From positions 1-15,353 of the forward strand of contig SFOX01000033.1 in the NCBI GenBank assembly GCA_004552305.1: DNA of 15,353 nucleotides. Reading direction: 5' to 3'. The notes under the pieces are model-generated. The model had not been told where the DNA came from. It did not search any database and saw nothing but the letters and a program-made list of their open reading frames with translations. This DNA is from Subdoligranulum variabile (GTDB lineage Bacteria > Bacillota > Clostridia > Oscillospirales > Ruminococcaceae). The translations under genes and the position numbers were made by a program. Shown here piece by piece: positions 1 through 6,940 of this stretch (positions are counted from its first letter, which is position 1; each line of letters opens with the position of its first letter).

Positions 1-99
1 GGGGGTCCAGGGGGACTGGTCCCCTTGGCCGTGCCCCGCGCTTCGGAAGTAGCGGCGCCTTTCTTTGGTACTTTCTTTGGGCGTCCAAAGAAAGTACAA
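1..99. repeat. 99-bp terminal direct repeat, left copy
   Basis: These 99 bases are identical, base for base, to the last 99 bases of the window (15255-15353). The repeat holds a short dyad at 11-24 (GGGGAC, TG, GTCCCC) and a perfect hairpin at 68-97 with 13-bp arms (GTACTTTCTTTGG and its complement) and a GCGT loop. It begins 16 bp beyond the stop codon of the minus-strand regulator, so it could sit in that gene's 3' untranslated region. No clear U-tract follows the hairpin on the minus strand, so I do not call it a terminator. Its true length is unknown because both copies touch a window edge. Confidence 0.95.
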
Positions 100-114
100 G
101 CAGCCCCTTTCATA

Positions 115-1566
115 TTACAGCATTTGCAGGCAGGAATCAATAAAATCCACGGTATATTTTTTGCTGCGCAAACGTCCGTCGGCGCGCAGCCAATCCAGGT
201 ACTGCAGCATACTGCGGGTCAAAAGCGGCTGCTCCACCAGATACTCCCGCCGGCAGGGGTGGTGCAAAGAGTTGGCGATCGTCTGGCAAAGCACCACGCC
301 GCCGCCCTCCAAAATCACAAGGTGCAGATCCGGCACCATCGGCTGGCGCTCGGGGTCCGCCATACAAAGCATCGGCTCGTCGCGCTGCACCTCCTCGCGC
401 AGACGCAGCAGCAGCCTGCGGCGCAGCGCCGGGCTTAACGGCAGATAGATTTCCTCCGGCAAGCCGCCCAAGCGCCCGCTGCGCACAAAATCCAGCAAGC
501 CATCTTCGCTGAACACCACATCCAAACGTCGCTTTTTCCACTTTTCCAGATACAGCATCACCGTGCGGCGCACTTCATTTTTGTCAAGCTCCGGGTTCGG
601 CTGCATCTCGCGGCGCATTTCCTCGTCCAAAAACAGCGCCAGCGGCGGATGCCAGCGCAGCAGAATGGCACGCTCGTCCCGCTTAAAAAAGTCATCGTAC
701 AGCTCGGCGACCTCGGCAAAATAACAGCCCCAATCGGTAGCGTGCAAAAAAGGCGTAGCTTCGTTGTATTGGTTCAGATACTTTTGGCGCAGCCCCTCCA
801 GAACCGCAGGCTCGGTGATGACCATGGCATCGTTTCCGGCGCAAATCAGCGCCGCCTTGGGGAACAGCAAATACGAATCCACCATCATACCCGGCAGGGT
901 TTCGACCGCCGGGCTTAACATCGACCGCGCCTCGTAGTTGACGTTGTCGATAAACAAAAACGGGGCGGTGCGGGTCACGGCGCGCAGGTTGCCCGCATCC
1001 CCCGCCACCGATGCACCGGGCTTGCTCAGCCGCAAAATCTGGCGCACGGCATGGGGCGCACCCCGCCACTGCGCAAAGCTTTTTTGTGCGCCGTACAAAA
1101 GCGGCGCGGCGCAGATGGGCGATACCAGCACCGGGCGCACATCGTCGCCCTGCAGATATTCCATCGCCAGCCGCCTTGCCATCTGCTCGGTGTTTACGCT
1201 GCCGTGTATAAACCCGCACAGCGGCAGCGGCTCGGTGGGCAAAAATGCGGTCGGCAGCGCGCGCAGCTTTTCCAAGCGGCGCGGCGTGTCAAACAGGGTG
1301 TTCAGCAAAAGCTCGACTTCGCTGCGCAGAACCGGCTCACTGCTGCCGCGCAGGGTATCGCCATGCAGCATCAGCTCGGCGGCGCTCTGCGGCGGCATCC
1401 CCAAGGCTTGCGTCAGCCGGTACAGCTGCTCGCCGCTGGGTACGCGCTCGCCCTTGGCGAATTTGTACAACGTGGAGCGCTCGATGCCCGCGGCGCGCGC
1501 CAGCGATGCCATCTGCCCCGGATAGCCCATGATCAGTTTTTCCAGCTCGGCGGTGATGTCCTGCAT
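115..1566 (-). CDS. XRE-family HTH regulator with long C-terminal domain of unknown function
   Basis: The product has 483 residues. Residues about 17-62 form a lambda-repressor-like helix-turn-helix (QMASLARAAGIERSTLYKFA, then the KGERVPSGEQLYRLTQALGM wing). The remaining 420 or so residues match no enzyme or ligand domain that I recognise and show no membrane segments. I chose the ATG at 1566 because AGAGGAAG lies about 7 nt upstream. A TTG seven codons further upstream would place this ribosome binding site inside the gene. Its own promoter lies at 1605-1633. It diverges from the hydrolase gene, and a shared octamer at both promoters suggests it controls itself and its neighbour, which is inference. 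It is much longer than a simple XRE repressor (usually 70-250 residues), so the C-terminal region may sense a ligand or partner. Confidence 0.85.
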   Translation of the reverse strand: MQDITAELEKLIMGYPGQMASLARAAGIERSTLYKFAKGERVPSGEQLYRLTQALGMPPQSAAELMLHGDTLRGSSEPVLRSEVELLLNTLFDTPRRLEKLRALPTAFLPTEPLPLCGFIHGSVNTEQMARRLAMEYLQGDDVRPVLVSPICAAPLLYGAQKSFAQWRGAPHAVRQILRLSKPGASVAGDAGNLRAVTRTAPFLFIDNVNYEARSMLSPAVETLPGMMVDSYLLFPKAALICAGNDAMVITEPAVLEGLRQKYLNQYNEATPFLHATDWGCYFAEVAELYDDFFKRDERAILLRWHPPLALFLDEEMRREMQPNPELDKNEVRRTVMLYLEKWKKRRLDVVFSEDGLLDFVRSGRLGGLPEEIYLPLSPALRRRLLLRLREEVQRDEPMLCMADPERQPMVPDLHLVILEGGGVVLCQTIANSLHHPCRREYLVEQPLLTRSMLQYLDWLRADGRLRSKKYTVDFIDSCLQML

Positions 1567-1604
1567 ACCGTAACTTCCTCTAAACAAGAATTCTGCACGG
1601 TAAT

Positions 1605-1633
1605 ATTGTACACGTTTTCGTCAGGCTGTGCAA
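1605..1633 (-). promoter_or_regulatory. Promoter of the XRE regulator
   Basis: Read on the minus strand, the -35 is TTGCAC (1633-1628) and the -10 is TACAAT (1610-1605), separated by 17 bp. This predicts a start near 1598 and a leader of about 32 nt ending at the GAGGAAG ribosome binding site. The -10 overlaps one copy of the ATTGTACA octamer, as expected for autoregulation. The call rests on sequence match alone. Confidence 0.75.
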
Positions 1634-1663
1634 GGGTTTATGACAAAGACGCCGCATTGTACA
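1605..1663. promoter_or_regulatory. Paired ATTGTACA octamers, candidate regulator binding sites
   Basis: The octamer ATTGTACA, containing the palindrome TGTACA, occurs at 1605-1612 and again at 1656-1663, 51 bp apart in the same orientation (close to five helical turns). The first copy overlaps the -10 of the regulator promoter. The second abuts the -35 of the hydrolase promoter. The divergent regulator is the natural candidate to bind them. The role is inferred from position only. Confidence 0.4.
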
Positions 1664-1692
1664 TTGCGAAACAGCGCGGATTTTGCTATACT
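1664..1692 (+). promoter_or_regulatory. Promoter of the alpha/beta hydrolase gene
   Basis: The -35 is TTGCGA (1664-1669) and the -10 is TATACT (1687-1692), with a 17-bp spacer and an extended -10 TG at 1684-1685. The predicted start is near 1699, leaving a leader of about 30 nt with AAGGAGG at 1712-1718. Confidence 0.75.
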
Positions 1693-1728
1693 TATGCTAT
1701 CAGAATTTTTCAAGGAGGCGTTGCCCCG

Positions 1729-2682
1729 ATGAACCCCCGCAAAATCGCCGCTGCCGCCGTGGCGGCTGCCGCTGCCGCAGGCTCTGCCCTGCTGGGTGCA
1801 GCCTACGGTATCTACCGCATCAGCTTTTACCACAAACCCAGCCCGGAGGTTCCCGCCCCCGGTGATATGAAAAGCCGCCTTGCCTACCGCGACGCCATGG
1901 ATGCCGACGCCGCCATTTTGGACAATGCCCCCTTTGAGGAGGTGCATCTGACTGCCCAAGACGGCACCGACCTGTTTGGGCGGTACTACCACCACCGGGA
2001 CGGCGCACCGGTGGTGCTGATTTTCCACGGGTACACCGGCTACGCCCAGCGCGACGGCTTGGGCGGATACACCCTGTGCCGCAAGCTGGGCTACAATGTG
2101 CTGCTGCCCGACCAGCGCGCCCACGGACACAGCGGCGGACACACCATCACGATGGGCGCCAAAGAGCAGTACGACGCGCAGGGCTGGGCAAACTGGGCAG
2201 CCGAACGCTTCGGTTTGGACACGCCGCTGTTTTTGATGGGCGTTTCGATGGGCGCCGCCACCGTGATGCTGGCAAGCGGGCTGCCGCTGCCCAGCTCGGT
2301 CAAGGGCATTGTGGCGGACTGCGGCTACACCAGCGCCAAGGAAATCACCCGCAAATGCCTGCCCGATTACCTGCCCCACACGCCGGTCTGGCTTGCCTAC
2401 GCGGTGGGGCGCTTGGGCGCGCGCCTGTACGGGCATTTTGAGCCGAACCGCATTGACTGCACCGCCGCCGTAAGCCACGCCGCCGTGCCGATTTTGTTTA
2501 TCCACGGCGAGGAGGACGGCTTTGTCCCCTGCGAGATGAGCCGCAAAAACTATGACGCCTGCGCCTCGCGCAAGCAGCTGTTGACCATACCCGGCGCAGC
2601 CCACGCGGTGTGCTATTACCGCGACACGCCGCTGTATACCCGCGTAACTACGAAGTTTTTTGAGGATTGCTTGCACGGATAA
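1729..2682 (+). CDS. Membrane-anchored alpha/beta hydrolase (serine esterase/peptidase type)
   Basis: The product has 317 residues. Residues about 7-30 are an Ala-rich hydrophobic segment behind a short basic start (MNPRK), best read as a signal anchor that places the enzyme outside the membrane. The fold follows: oxyanion motif HGYTGY at 100-105, nucleophile elbow GVSMG with Ser173, probable acid Asp263 in HGEEDGFVP, and His292 in GAAHAV. Together these give a complete Ser-Asp-His triad. The length fits small esterase-like members of the family, and the substrate cannot be told from sequence. The ATG at 1729 has AAGGAGG 10 nt upstream and follows the promoter at 1664-1692. The same frame is open further upstream, but only across the regulator's antisense strand. 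A strong terminator follows, so the gene is probably monocistronic. Confidence 0.9.
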   Translation: MNPRKIAAAAVAAAAAAGSALLGAAYGIYRISFYHKPSPEVPAPGDMKSRLAYRDAMDADAAILDNAPFEEVHLTAQDGTDLFGRYYHHRDGAPVVLIFHGYTGYAQRDGLGGYTLCRKLGYNVLLPDQRAHGHSGGHTITMGAKEQYDAQGWANWAAERFGLDTPLFLMGVSMGAATVMLASGLPLPSSVKGIVADCGYTSAKEITRKCLPDYLPHTPVWLAYAVGRLGARLYGHFEPNRIDCTAAVSHAAVPILFIHGEEDGFVPCEMSRKNYDACASRKQLLTIPGAAHAVCYYRDTPLYTRVTTKFFEDCLHG

Positions 2683-2686
2683 CGAA

Positions 2687-2726
2687 CCGCGCCCCCGCCG
2701 AACAGCGGGGGCGCGGTATTTTGTTG
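2687..2726 (+). terminator. Intrinsic terminator of the hydrolase gene
   Basis: A perfect 12-bp GC stem (2687-2698 with 2705-2716) closes a 6-nt loop and is followed by TATTTTGTTG. It starts 5 bp after the stop codon. Confidence 0.88.
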
Positions 2727-2730
2727 TGCT

Positions 2731-3531
2731 GTAGGGCGGGGTGACCCCACCCCGCCGTGCGGTTTAGCCGTTATATCGTATTGCCCGGATGGCTGCACGG
2801 GCGGCATCTATGCCGCCCCTACGGACCGAACCGTAAATTTTACGTTGCCGTTGGGTCGCGGGCGGGGCGTGCCCCGCCCCTACCGCGCGGTGGTTTTTTA
2901 TTGCCCCGTAGGGCGGGGTGACCCCACCCCGCCGTGCGGTTTAGCCGTTATATCGCATTGCCCGGATGGCTGCACGGGCGGCATCTATGCCGCCCCTACG
3001 GACCGAACCGTAAATTTCACGTTGCCGTTGGGTCGCGGGCGGGGCTTGCCCCGCCCCTACCGCGCGGTGGTTTTTTATTGCTCCGTAGGGCGGGGTGACC
3101 CCACCCCGCCGTGCGGTTTAGCCGTTATATCGCATTGCCCGGATGGCTGCACGGGCGGCATCTATGCCGCCCCTATGGACCGAACCGTAAATTTCACGTT
3201 GCCGTTGGGTCGCGGGCGGGGCGTGCCCTGCCCCTACCGCGCGGTGGTTTTTTATTGCCCCGTAGGGCGGGGTGACCCCACCCCGCCGTGCGATTTGCCC
3301 GTTATATCGCATTGCCCGGATGACTGCAACGGGCGGCATCTATGCCGCCCCTACGGACTGAACCGTAAATTTCACGTTGCCGTTGGGTCGCGGGCGGGGC
3401 TTGCCCCGCCCCTACCGCGCGGTGGTTTTTTATTGCCCCGTAGGGCGGGGTGACCCCACCCCGCCGTGCGATTTGCCCGTTATATCGCATTGCCCGGATG
3501 GCTGCACGGGCGGCATCTATGCCGCCCCTAC
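2731..3531 (+). repeat. Tandem array of a 177-bp palindrome-rich unit, about 4.5 copies
   Basis: Units start with GTAGGGCGGGGTGACCCC at 2731, 2908, 3085, 3262 and 3440, giving periods of 177, 177, 177 and 178. The fifth unit stops after the second palindrome, near 3531. Each full unit carries three near-palindromes: C (GGCGGGGT/ACCCCGCC arms), A (GGGCGGCATCTATGCCGCCC, ending in CCCTAC) and B (GGGCGGGGC, GT or TT, GCCCCGCCC, ending in CCCTAC). Spacers between them are also conserved, such as TTATATCGCATTGCCCGGAT. The B core alternates GT, TT, GT, TT along the array, which suggests duplication of a two-unit block. Because 177 is a multiple of 3, long open frames with 59-residue repeats arise on both strands. 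I treat these as artefacts. Confidence 0.95.
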
Positions 3532-3662
3532 ACCCCTCTCCCTCCTGTTTGTCCTCGCGCCGCGCACATTTATGTACACTGTAAAAACATTTTTTCAACT
3601 TTTTTTGTGGCGTTCCAACGTGCAAAAACGGGCGATTTTCGCCGTCGGCGCGCGCGCAGCAC

Positions 3663-3690
3663 TTGCATTTTCTTGCAGGGCTTGTATAAT
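3663..3690 (+). promoter_or_regulatory. Promoter of the SstT-like symporter gene
   Basis: The -35 is TTGCAT (3663-3668) and the -10 is a consensus TATAAT (3685-3690), with a 16-bp spacer. The predicted start is near 3697, giving a leader of about 73 nt. The stretch from 3532 to 3662 holds no gene that I can support. Confidence 0.8.
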
Positions 3691-3727
3691 AAGCAGTATG
3701 TTCCGTCTGCGCGGGCAAATGTAGTTT

Positions 3728-3746
3728 TCTACGGACACTCCGTAGA
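3728..3746 (+). promoter_or_regulatory. Leader hairpin before the symporter ribosome binding site
   Basis: TCTACGGA (3728-3735) and TCCGTAGA (3739-3746) form a perfect 8-bp stem with a 3-nt CAC loop. It ends 6 nt before the AGAGAGGA ribosome binding site at 3753-3760. It could affect translation or mRNA stability. It matches no riboswitch that I know. Confidence 0.5.
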
Positions 3747-3769
3747 GAGAAAAGAGAGGAATTTTGGGT

Positions 3770-5026
3770 ATGGATGCAATTTCCAAGGTATGTAAGGTCG
3801 TGGCCGAAAAGTACAATTCGGTCAGCCTGATTTTGCGCATTGCGCTGGGTCTTGTGGTGGGCGCCGCACTGGCGGTGCTGTTTCCCGGTGCCGCATGGGT
3901 CGGGGAGTTCGGCAGCCTGTTTGTGGGTGCGCTGAAGGGCATTGCCCCCGTGCTGGTGTTTGTCATTGTGGCAAGCGCGCTGGCGCAGGGTTCTTCCAAG
4001 CTGGACCGCCGCTTCGGCACCGTGGTGTGGCTGTATATGCTGACCACCTTCTTGGCGGCGGCGCTGTCGGTCGTAACCAGTGAGCTGTTCCCCCAGACGA
4101 TGGCTCTGCCTGAGGCTGCCACCGCCGACGTCGTGCCGCAGGGCTTAGGCGAGGTCATGCACACGCTGCTGAGCAACATCGTCGCCAACCCCGTCAGCTC
4201 GATCATGAACGGCAACTACATCGGCATTCTGATGTGGGCGTGCCTGTTCGGCTTGGCGATGAAGCGCCTGGCCAGCGACACCACCAAGGCATTTTTGGCA
4301 AACACCGCCGACGCGGTTTCCAGCATTGTGCGCTGGGTCATCAATCTGGCGCCCTTCGGCATTATGGGTCTTGTGTACACCAACGTGTCGGGCAACGGCT
4401 TGTCCATCTTTACCCAGTACGGGCGTTTGCTGCTGCTTTTGGTCGGTACTATGTTGTTTATGGCGCTTGTCATCAACCCGCTGATCATCTTTATCTACCT
4501 GCATCGCAACCCCTACCCGCTGGTGCTGCGCTGCCTGCGTGAGAGCGGCTTGACCGCCTTTTTCACCCGCAGCTCGGCTGCCAACATCCCCGTGAATATG
4601 TCCCTGTGCGAAAAACTGGGTCTGGATAAGGACATCTACTCGGTGTCCATCCCCTTGGGCGCGACCATCAATATGGACGGCGCGGCGATCACCATTACCA
4701 TTATGACGCTGGCTGCCGCCAACACCTTGGGCATGAAGGTGTCTATCCCTGCCGCGATTTTGCTGGCGTTTATGTCCGCCTTGGGCGCGTGCGGCGCGTC
4801 CGGCGTGGCGGGCGGTTCGCTGCTGCTGATCCCGATGGCTTGCTCGCTGTTTGGCATTTCCAATGACATTGCCATGCAGGTGGTCGGCGTTGGGTTTATC
4901 ATCGGTGTGATTCAGGATTCCGTGGAAACGGCGCTGAACTCCGCCGGTGACGTGGAATTTGCCGCCACCGCCGAGTATCACCAGTGGCTGAAAAACGGCA
5001 AACCCCTGCCGGAATTTTTGCGCTGA
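3770..5026 (+). CDS. sstT: Na+/serine-threonine symporter, SstT-like (DAACS family)
   Basis: The product has 418 residues, close to the roughly 414 of E. coli SstT, and is hydrophobic throughout. Dicarboxylate/amino acid:cation symporter landmarks appear in order: LFVGALKGIAPVLV near 50-63, GNYIGIL at 148-154, the HP1 serine motif TRSSAANIP at 266-274, NMDGAA at 301-306, the HP2 loop GASGVAGGSLLLIP at 342-355, and QDSVETALN at 382-390. The last blocks agree closely with SstT as I remember it, so Na+-driven uptake of serine and threonine is likely. ATG 3770 is preferred over TTG 3764 because it sits about 9 nt from the AGAGAGGA site. The gene has its own promoter, leader hairpin and terminator, so it is probably monocistronic. 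A glutamate/aspartate carrier of the same family is the less likely alternative. Confidence 0.92.
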   Translation: MDAISKVCKVVAEKYNSVSLILRIALGLVVGAALAVLFPGAAWVGEFGSLFVGALKGIAPVLVFVIVASALAQGSSKLDRRFGTVVWLYMLTTFLAAALSVVTSELFPQTMALPEAATADVVPQGLGEVMHTLLSNIVANPVSSIMNGNYIGILMWACLFGLAMKRLASDTTKAFLANTADAVSSIVRWVINLAPFGIMGLVYTNVSGNGLSIFTQYGRLLLLLVGTMLFMALVINPLIIFIYLHRNPYPLVLRCLRESGLTAFFTRSSAANIPVNMSLCEKLGLDKDIYSVSIPLGATINMDGAAITITIMTLAAANTLGMKVSIPAAILLAFMSALGACGASGVAGGSLLLIPMACSLFGISNDIAMQVVGVGFIIGVIQDSVETALNSAGDVEFAATAEYHQWLKNGKPLPEFLR

Positions 5027-5046
5027 CGCATAAAAGCACACCCCCC

Positions 5047-5076
5047 CCCCCCGCCGAACGGCGGGGGGTTGTTTTT
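5047..5076 (+). terminator. Intrinsic terminator of the symporter gene
   Basis: The stem CCCCCCGCC (5047-5055) with GGCGGGGGG (5060-5068) closes a GAAC loop and is followed by TTGTTTTT (5069-5076). It lies 20 bp after the stop codon. The left arm is part of a 12-C run (5041-5052), prone to slippage and sequencing error. Confidence 0.88.
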
Positions 5077-5091
5077 GTGGTGGAACGCAAA

Positions 5092-5206
5092 AGCCTTCCC
5101 CTTGGGGGGAAGGTGGCGCGGCACGCGCCGGATGAGGGGGAAATGTCCGATAGTCGCCCCCTCATCAGTCACCTGCGGTGACAGCTTCCCCCAAAGGGGG
5201 GAAGCC
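5092..5206 (+). repeat. 115-bp multi-hairpin repeat, copy 1
   Basis: The element opens with a CCTTCCCC...GGGGGAAGG hairpin and closes with GCTTCCCC...GGGGGAAGC. Internal dyads include GGCGCG/CGCGCC, GATGAGGGGG with CCCCCTCATC, and TCACC/GGTGA. A second copy lies at 8573-8687 in the opposite orientation. It has no coding capacity of its own and resembles a MITE or REP-like element. It follows the plus-strand symporter gene and points the same way. Confidence 0.85.
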
Positions 5207-5224
5207 ATATAGGCGGTTTACCCG

Positions 5225-5340
5225 TTAGGTTTCGCTGCCGGGACGGCTGCAACGGGCGGCATATATGCCGCCCCTACAAACCGACCCGCAAATTTGTCAT
5301 CACCGTAAAATCGCGGGCGGGGCGTGCCCCGCCCCTACCG
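5225..5340 (+). repeat. Single A-B palindrome composite
   Basis: It contains palindrome A, GGGCGGCATATATGCCGCCC, at 5254-5273 followed by CCTAC. Palindrome B (GGGCGGGGC, GT, GCCCCGCCC) lies at 5315-5334, also followed by CTAC. Order and spacing match the A-B part of the 177-bp array unit. It runs in the plus direction, downstream of the plus-strand symporter gene. Confidence 0.85.
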
Positions 5341-5354
5341 CGCGTTTTTTCAAT

Positions 5355-5413
5355 GTGCCCGCGCCGCGGGCACTCCTTATTTATTATCTATTATCTTTTA
5401 TCTTTTATCTATT
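5355..5413 (-). repeat. 7-bp TAA-repeat tract plus GC hairpin, 3' of the M20 gene
   Basis: Read on the minus strand, the tract starts right after the M20 stop codon with heptamers ATAAAAG, ATAAAAG, ATAATAG and ATAATAA, then AT-AAGGAGT. A hairpin follows, with arms GTGCCCGC and GCGGGCAC (5373-5355) and a 3-nt loop. The same layout occurs at 12237-12304 and 14565-14630. Each heptamer carries TAA one frame on from the last, so all frames are stopped. No U-tract follows this hairpin, so efficient intrinsic termination is uncertain. Confidence 0.75.
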
Positions 5414-6631
5414 TTACCGGTGTTCCTCCAGCCAGCGGGCAGCGGCGTAGGCGTAGACCGCCGCACCGGCGGGCAGGCAGGCTTCGTCAAAGCGCACCTG
5501 CGGGTGGTGCTGCGGGTAGCAGTAGCCATCCTGCGGGCGACCTGCCGCCAATGCCAGCATCAGGCTGGGGACTTTTTGGCTGACGCAGGCAAAATCCTCG
5601 CTGCCGGTACCCTTTTGCGGCTTGCCGGGTCCCGCCATGGCGGCAAGCTGCCCTGCCGTAAAGCAGCCCTGCTCGCCCAGCAGCTCGCGCAGGTAGCCGG
5701 GAATGCACGCTGCCAGGTCGGCGTTGTTCAGCAGCGTGGGGCAGCTGCTGGGCCAAGCCAGCTCCACCCCCGTGCGGTAGGCGGCGCCGATGCCCTGCAC
5801 CATCTCCTGCATACGTTTTTTGACGTTGGCACGCAGTTCCTCGTCAAAGGTGCGCAGCGTACCGCCGAAACGTGCCGTGTCCGGAATGACGTTATTGGTG
5901 TTGCCGGCGTTCAGGTAGCCGACCGTCAGCACGGCTTCGTCGCTGATGGCAAACTCGCGGGCGGGCAGCTCCTGCAGGGCGGTGACCATGGCGCAGGCGG
6001 CGGCGATGGGGTCAATGCCCTGGTTGGGCATCGAGCCGTGGCAGCCCTTGCCCTGCACGGTCACGTCAAACATATCGCACGCCGGGGCGCTGACGCCGCC
6101 GTCGCAGGCGATCACGGTGCCGGGGGCAAAGGGCATGGCGGCGGTGACGTGGATCATCAGCGCGGCATCGACCCCCTGCAAAACCCCCGCGGCGATCATA
6201 TCCGCCGAGCCTTCAAAAATTTCCTCGGCAGGCTGGAACATCAGCTTGACGGTGCCTTGCAGCTCGCTTTCGTGCTGCTTCAACAGGCGCGCAGCTTCCA
6301 GCAGCATGGCGGTGTGCATATCGTGTCCGCAGGCGTGCATCTTGCCGGGTACCTCGCTGGCAAAGTCCACGCCGGATGCCTCCTGCACGGGCAGGGCGTC
6401 CATATCGGCGCGCAGCAAAAAGGTCTTGCCCCCCTGCCCCACCGTGGCGGTAACGCCCGCGCGTCCGCAGGGCTGCGGGGCATAGCCCAGCTCGGTCAGG
6501 CGGCGGGTGACGTACTGCACGGCATAGTCGATATCAAACCCCGTGCCGGGGTGGGCGTGCAGGGCGTGGCGGTCGGCGGCGATGGCAGCGGCGTCGGCGC
6601 GTGCCTCGGACAAAATTTGTTGGTTCAGCAT
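5414..6631 (-). CDS. M20D metal-dependent amidohydrolase (N-acyl amino acid/hippurate hydrolase type)
   Basis: The product has 405 residues, normal for M20D. Motifs in order: RHALHAHP at 21-28, RADMDALP at 74-81, ACGHDMH at 100-106 (Cys101 and His103 as likely metal ligands), QPAEE at 133-137 (Glu136/Glu137), His161, GKGCHGSMP at 194-202 in the dimerisation domain, GTGSEDFA at 341-348, and QHHP with likely ligand His375. The family hydrolyses N-acyl amino acids and related amides in the cytosol with two divalent metals. The exact substrate is not readable here. There is no signal peptide. ATG 6631 has AAGGAAGG about 8 nt upstream and a good promoter at 6656-6684. The frame is open further upstream to 6913, but that stretch crosses a terminator and the promoter. 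The gene is isolated from the sugar cluster by a terminator. Confidence 0.93.
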   Translation of the reverse strand: MLNQQILSEARADAAAIAADRHALHAHPGTGFDIDYAVQYVTRRLTELGYAPQPCGRAGVTATVGQGGKTFLLRADMDALPVQEASGVDFASEVPGKMHACGHDMHTAMLLEAARLLKQHESELQGTVKLMFQPAEEIFEGSADMIAAGVLQGVDAALMIHVTAAMPFAPGTVIACDGGVSAPACDMFDVTVQGKGCHGSMPNQGIDPIAAACAMVTALQELPAREFAISDEAVLTVGYLNAGNTNNVIPDTARFGGTLRTFDEELRANVKKRMQEMVQGIGAAYRTGVELAWPSSCPTLLNNADLAACIPGYLRELLGEQGCFTAGQLAAMAGPGKPQKGTGSEDFACVSQKVPSLMLALAAGRPQDGYCYPQHHPQVRFDEACLPAGAAVYAYAAARWLEEHR

Positions 6632-6655
6632 ACAAAACACCTTCCTTTGTATAGT

Positions 6656-6684
6656 AGCATACCCAGAAATCGCGCGGCAGTCAA
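6656..6684 (-). promoter_or_regulatory. Promoter of the M20 amidohydrolase gene
   Basis: On the minus strand, TTGACT (6684-6679) and TATGCT (6661-6656) are separated by 17 bp. The predicted start is near 6649, giving a very short leader that begins just before the AAGGAAGG site (6647-6640). Confidence 0.8.
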
Positions 6685-6708
6685 CGGGTATTTGTAAATT
6701 TTTCCAAC

Positions 6709-6739
6709 AAAAAATCCCGCCCCCCTGCGGGGGGCGGGA
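6709..6739 (-). terminator. Minus-strand intrinsic terminator upstream of the M20 gene
   Basis: A perfect 11-bp stem (TCCCGCCCCCC at 6715-6725 with 6729-6739) closes a 3-nt loop. On the minus strand it is followed by TTTTTTGTTGG. It lies about 200 bp beyond the GPH symporter stop codon and would end transcription of the sugar cluster before the M20 promoter. Confidence 0.85.
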
Positions 6740-6741
6740 CA

Positions 6742-6940
6742 GACTGTCGAAAAAAGCAAATTTTCCAATCATTTTCATCGGCGGACATGTGCCGACGATG
6801 AAAATACCGCTAGAGTCAAAAATCGCGTTCGAGTCGCCTTTCGGCATGAGAACGCGCTTTTTGGCGATGGGGTGAATCCAAAGGAGGGGTGCAGGAGCGT
6901 GGCGCAGCCACACCGCGACGAACCCCTTCTTTGCGCTTTT
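6742..6940 (-). other. 199-bp gene-free stretch with strong inverted repeats after the GPH gene
   Basis: This stretch lies between the GPH stop and the terminator at 6709-6739, so it should be the 3' untranslated region of the cluster mRNA. It holds a dyad ATTTTCATCG (6771-6780) with CGATGAAAAT (6796-6805), extended inward by CGG/CCG. A second one on the minus strand pairs GTGTGGC with GCCACGC around a TGC loop, enclosed by GGGGT/ACCCC. I recognise no RNA family. A small RNA or mRNA-stabilising end is possible but unproven. Confidence 0.4.

Noticed and set aside
1051..1728. Upstream extension of the alpha/beta hydrolase
   Set aside because: The extra part is antisense to the regulator. The promoter and AAGGAGG favour ATG 1729.
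2731..3531. CRISPR-like array
   Set aside because: The period is 177 bp, the whole unit is conserved without unique spacers, and no cas gene is near.
2845..3724. Open frames encoding 59-residue repeats across the 177-bp array, on both strands
   Set aside because: They exist because the repeat length is a multiple of 3. The repeats are palindromic non-coding modules also found singly elsewhere, and no ribosome binding site leads them.
6632..6913. Longer N-terminus for the M20 protein
   Set aside because: The open frame crosses a terminator and the promoter, and the family's normal start region matches ATG 6631, which has a good ribosome binding site.
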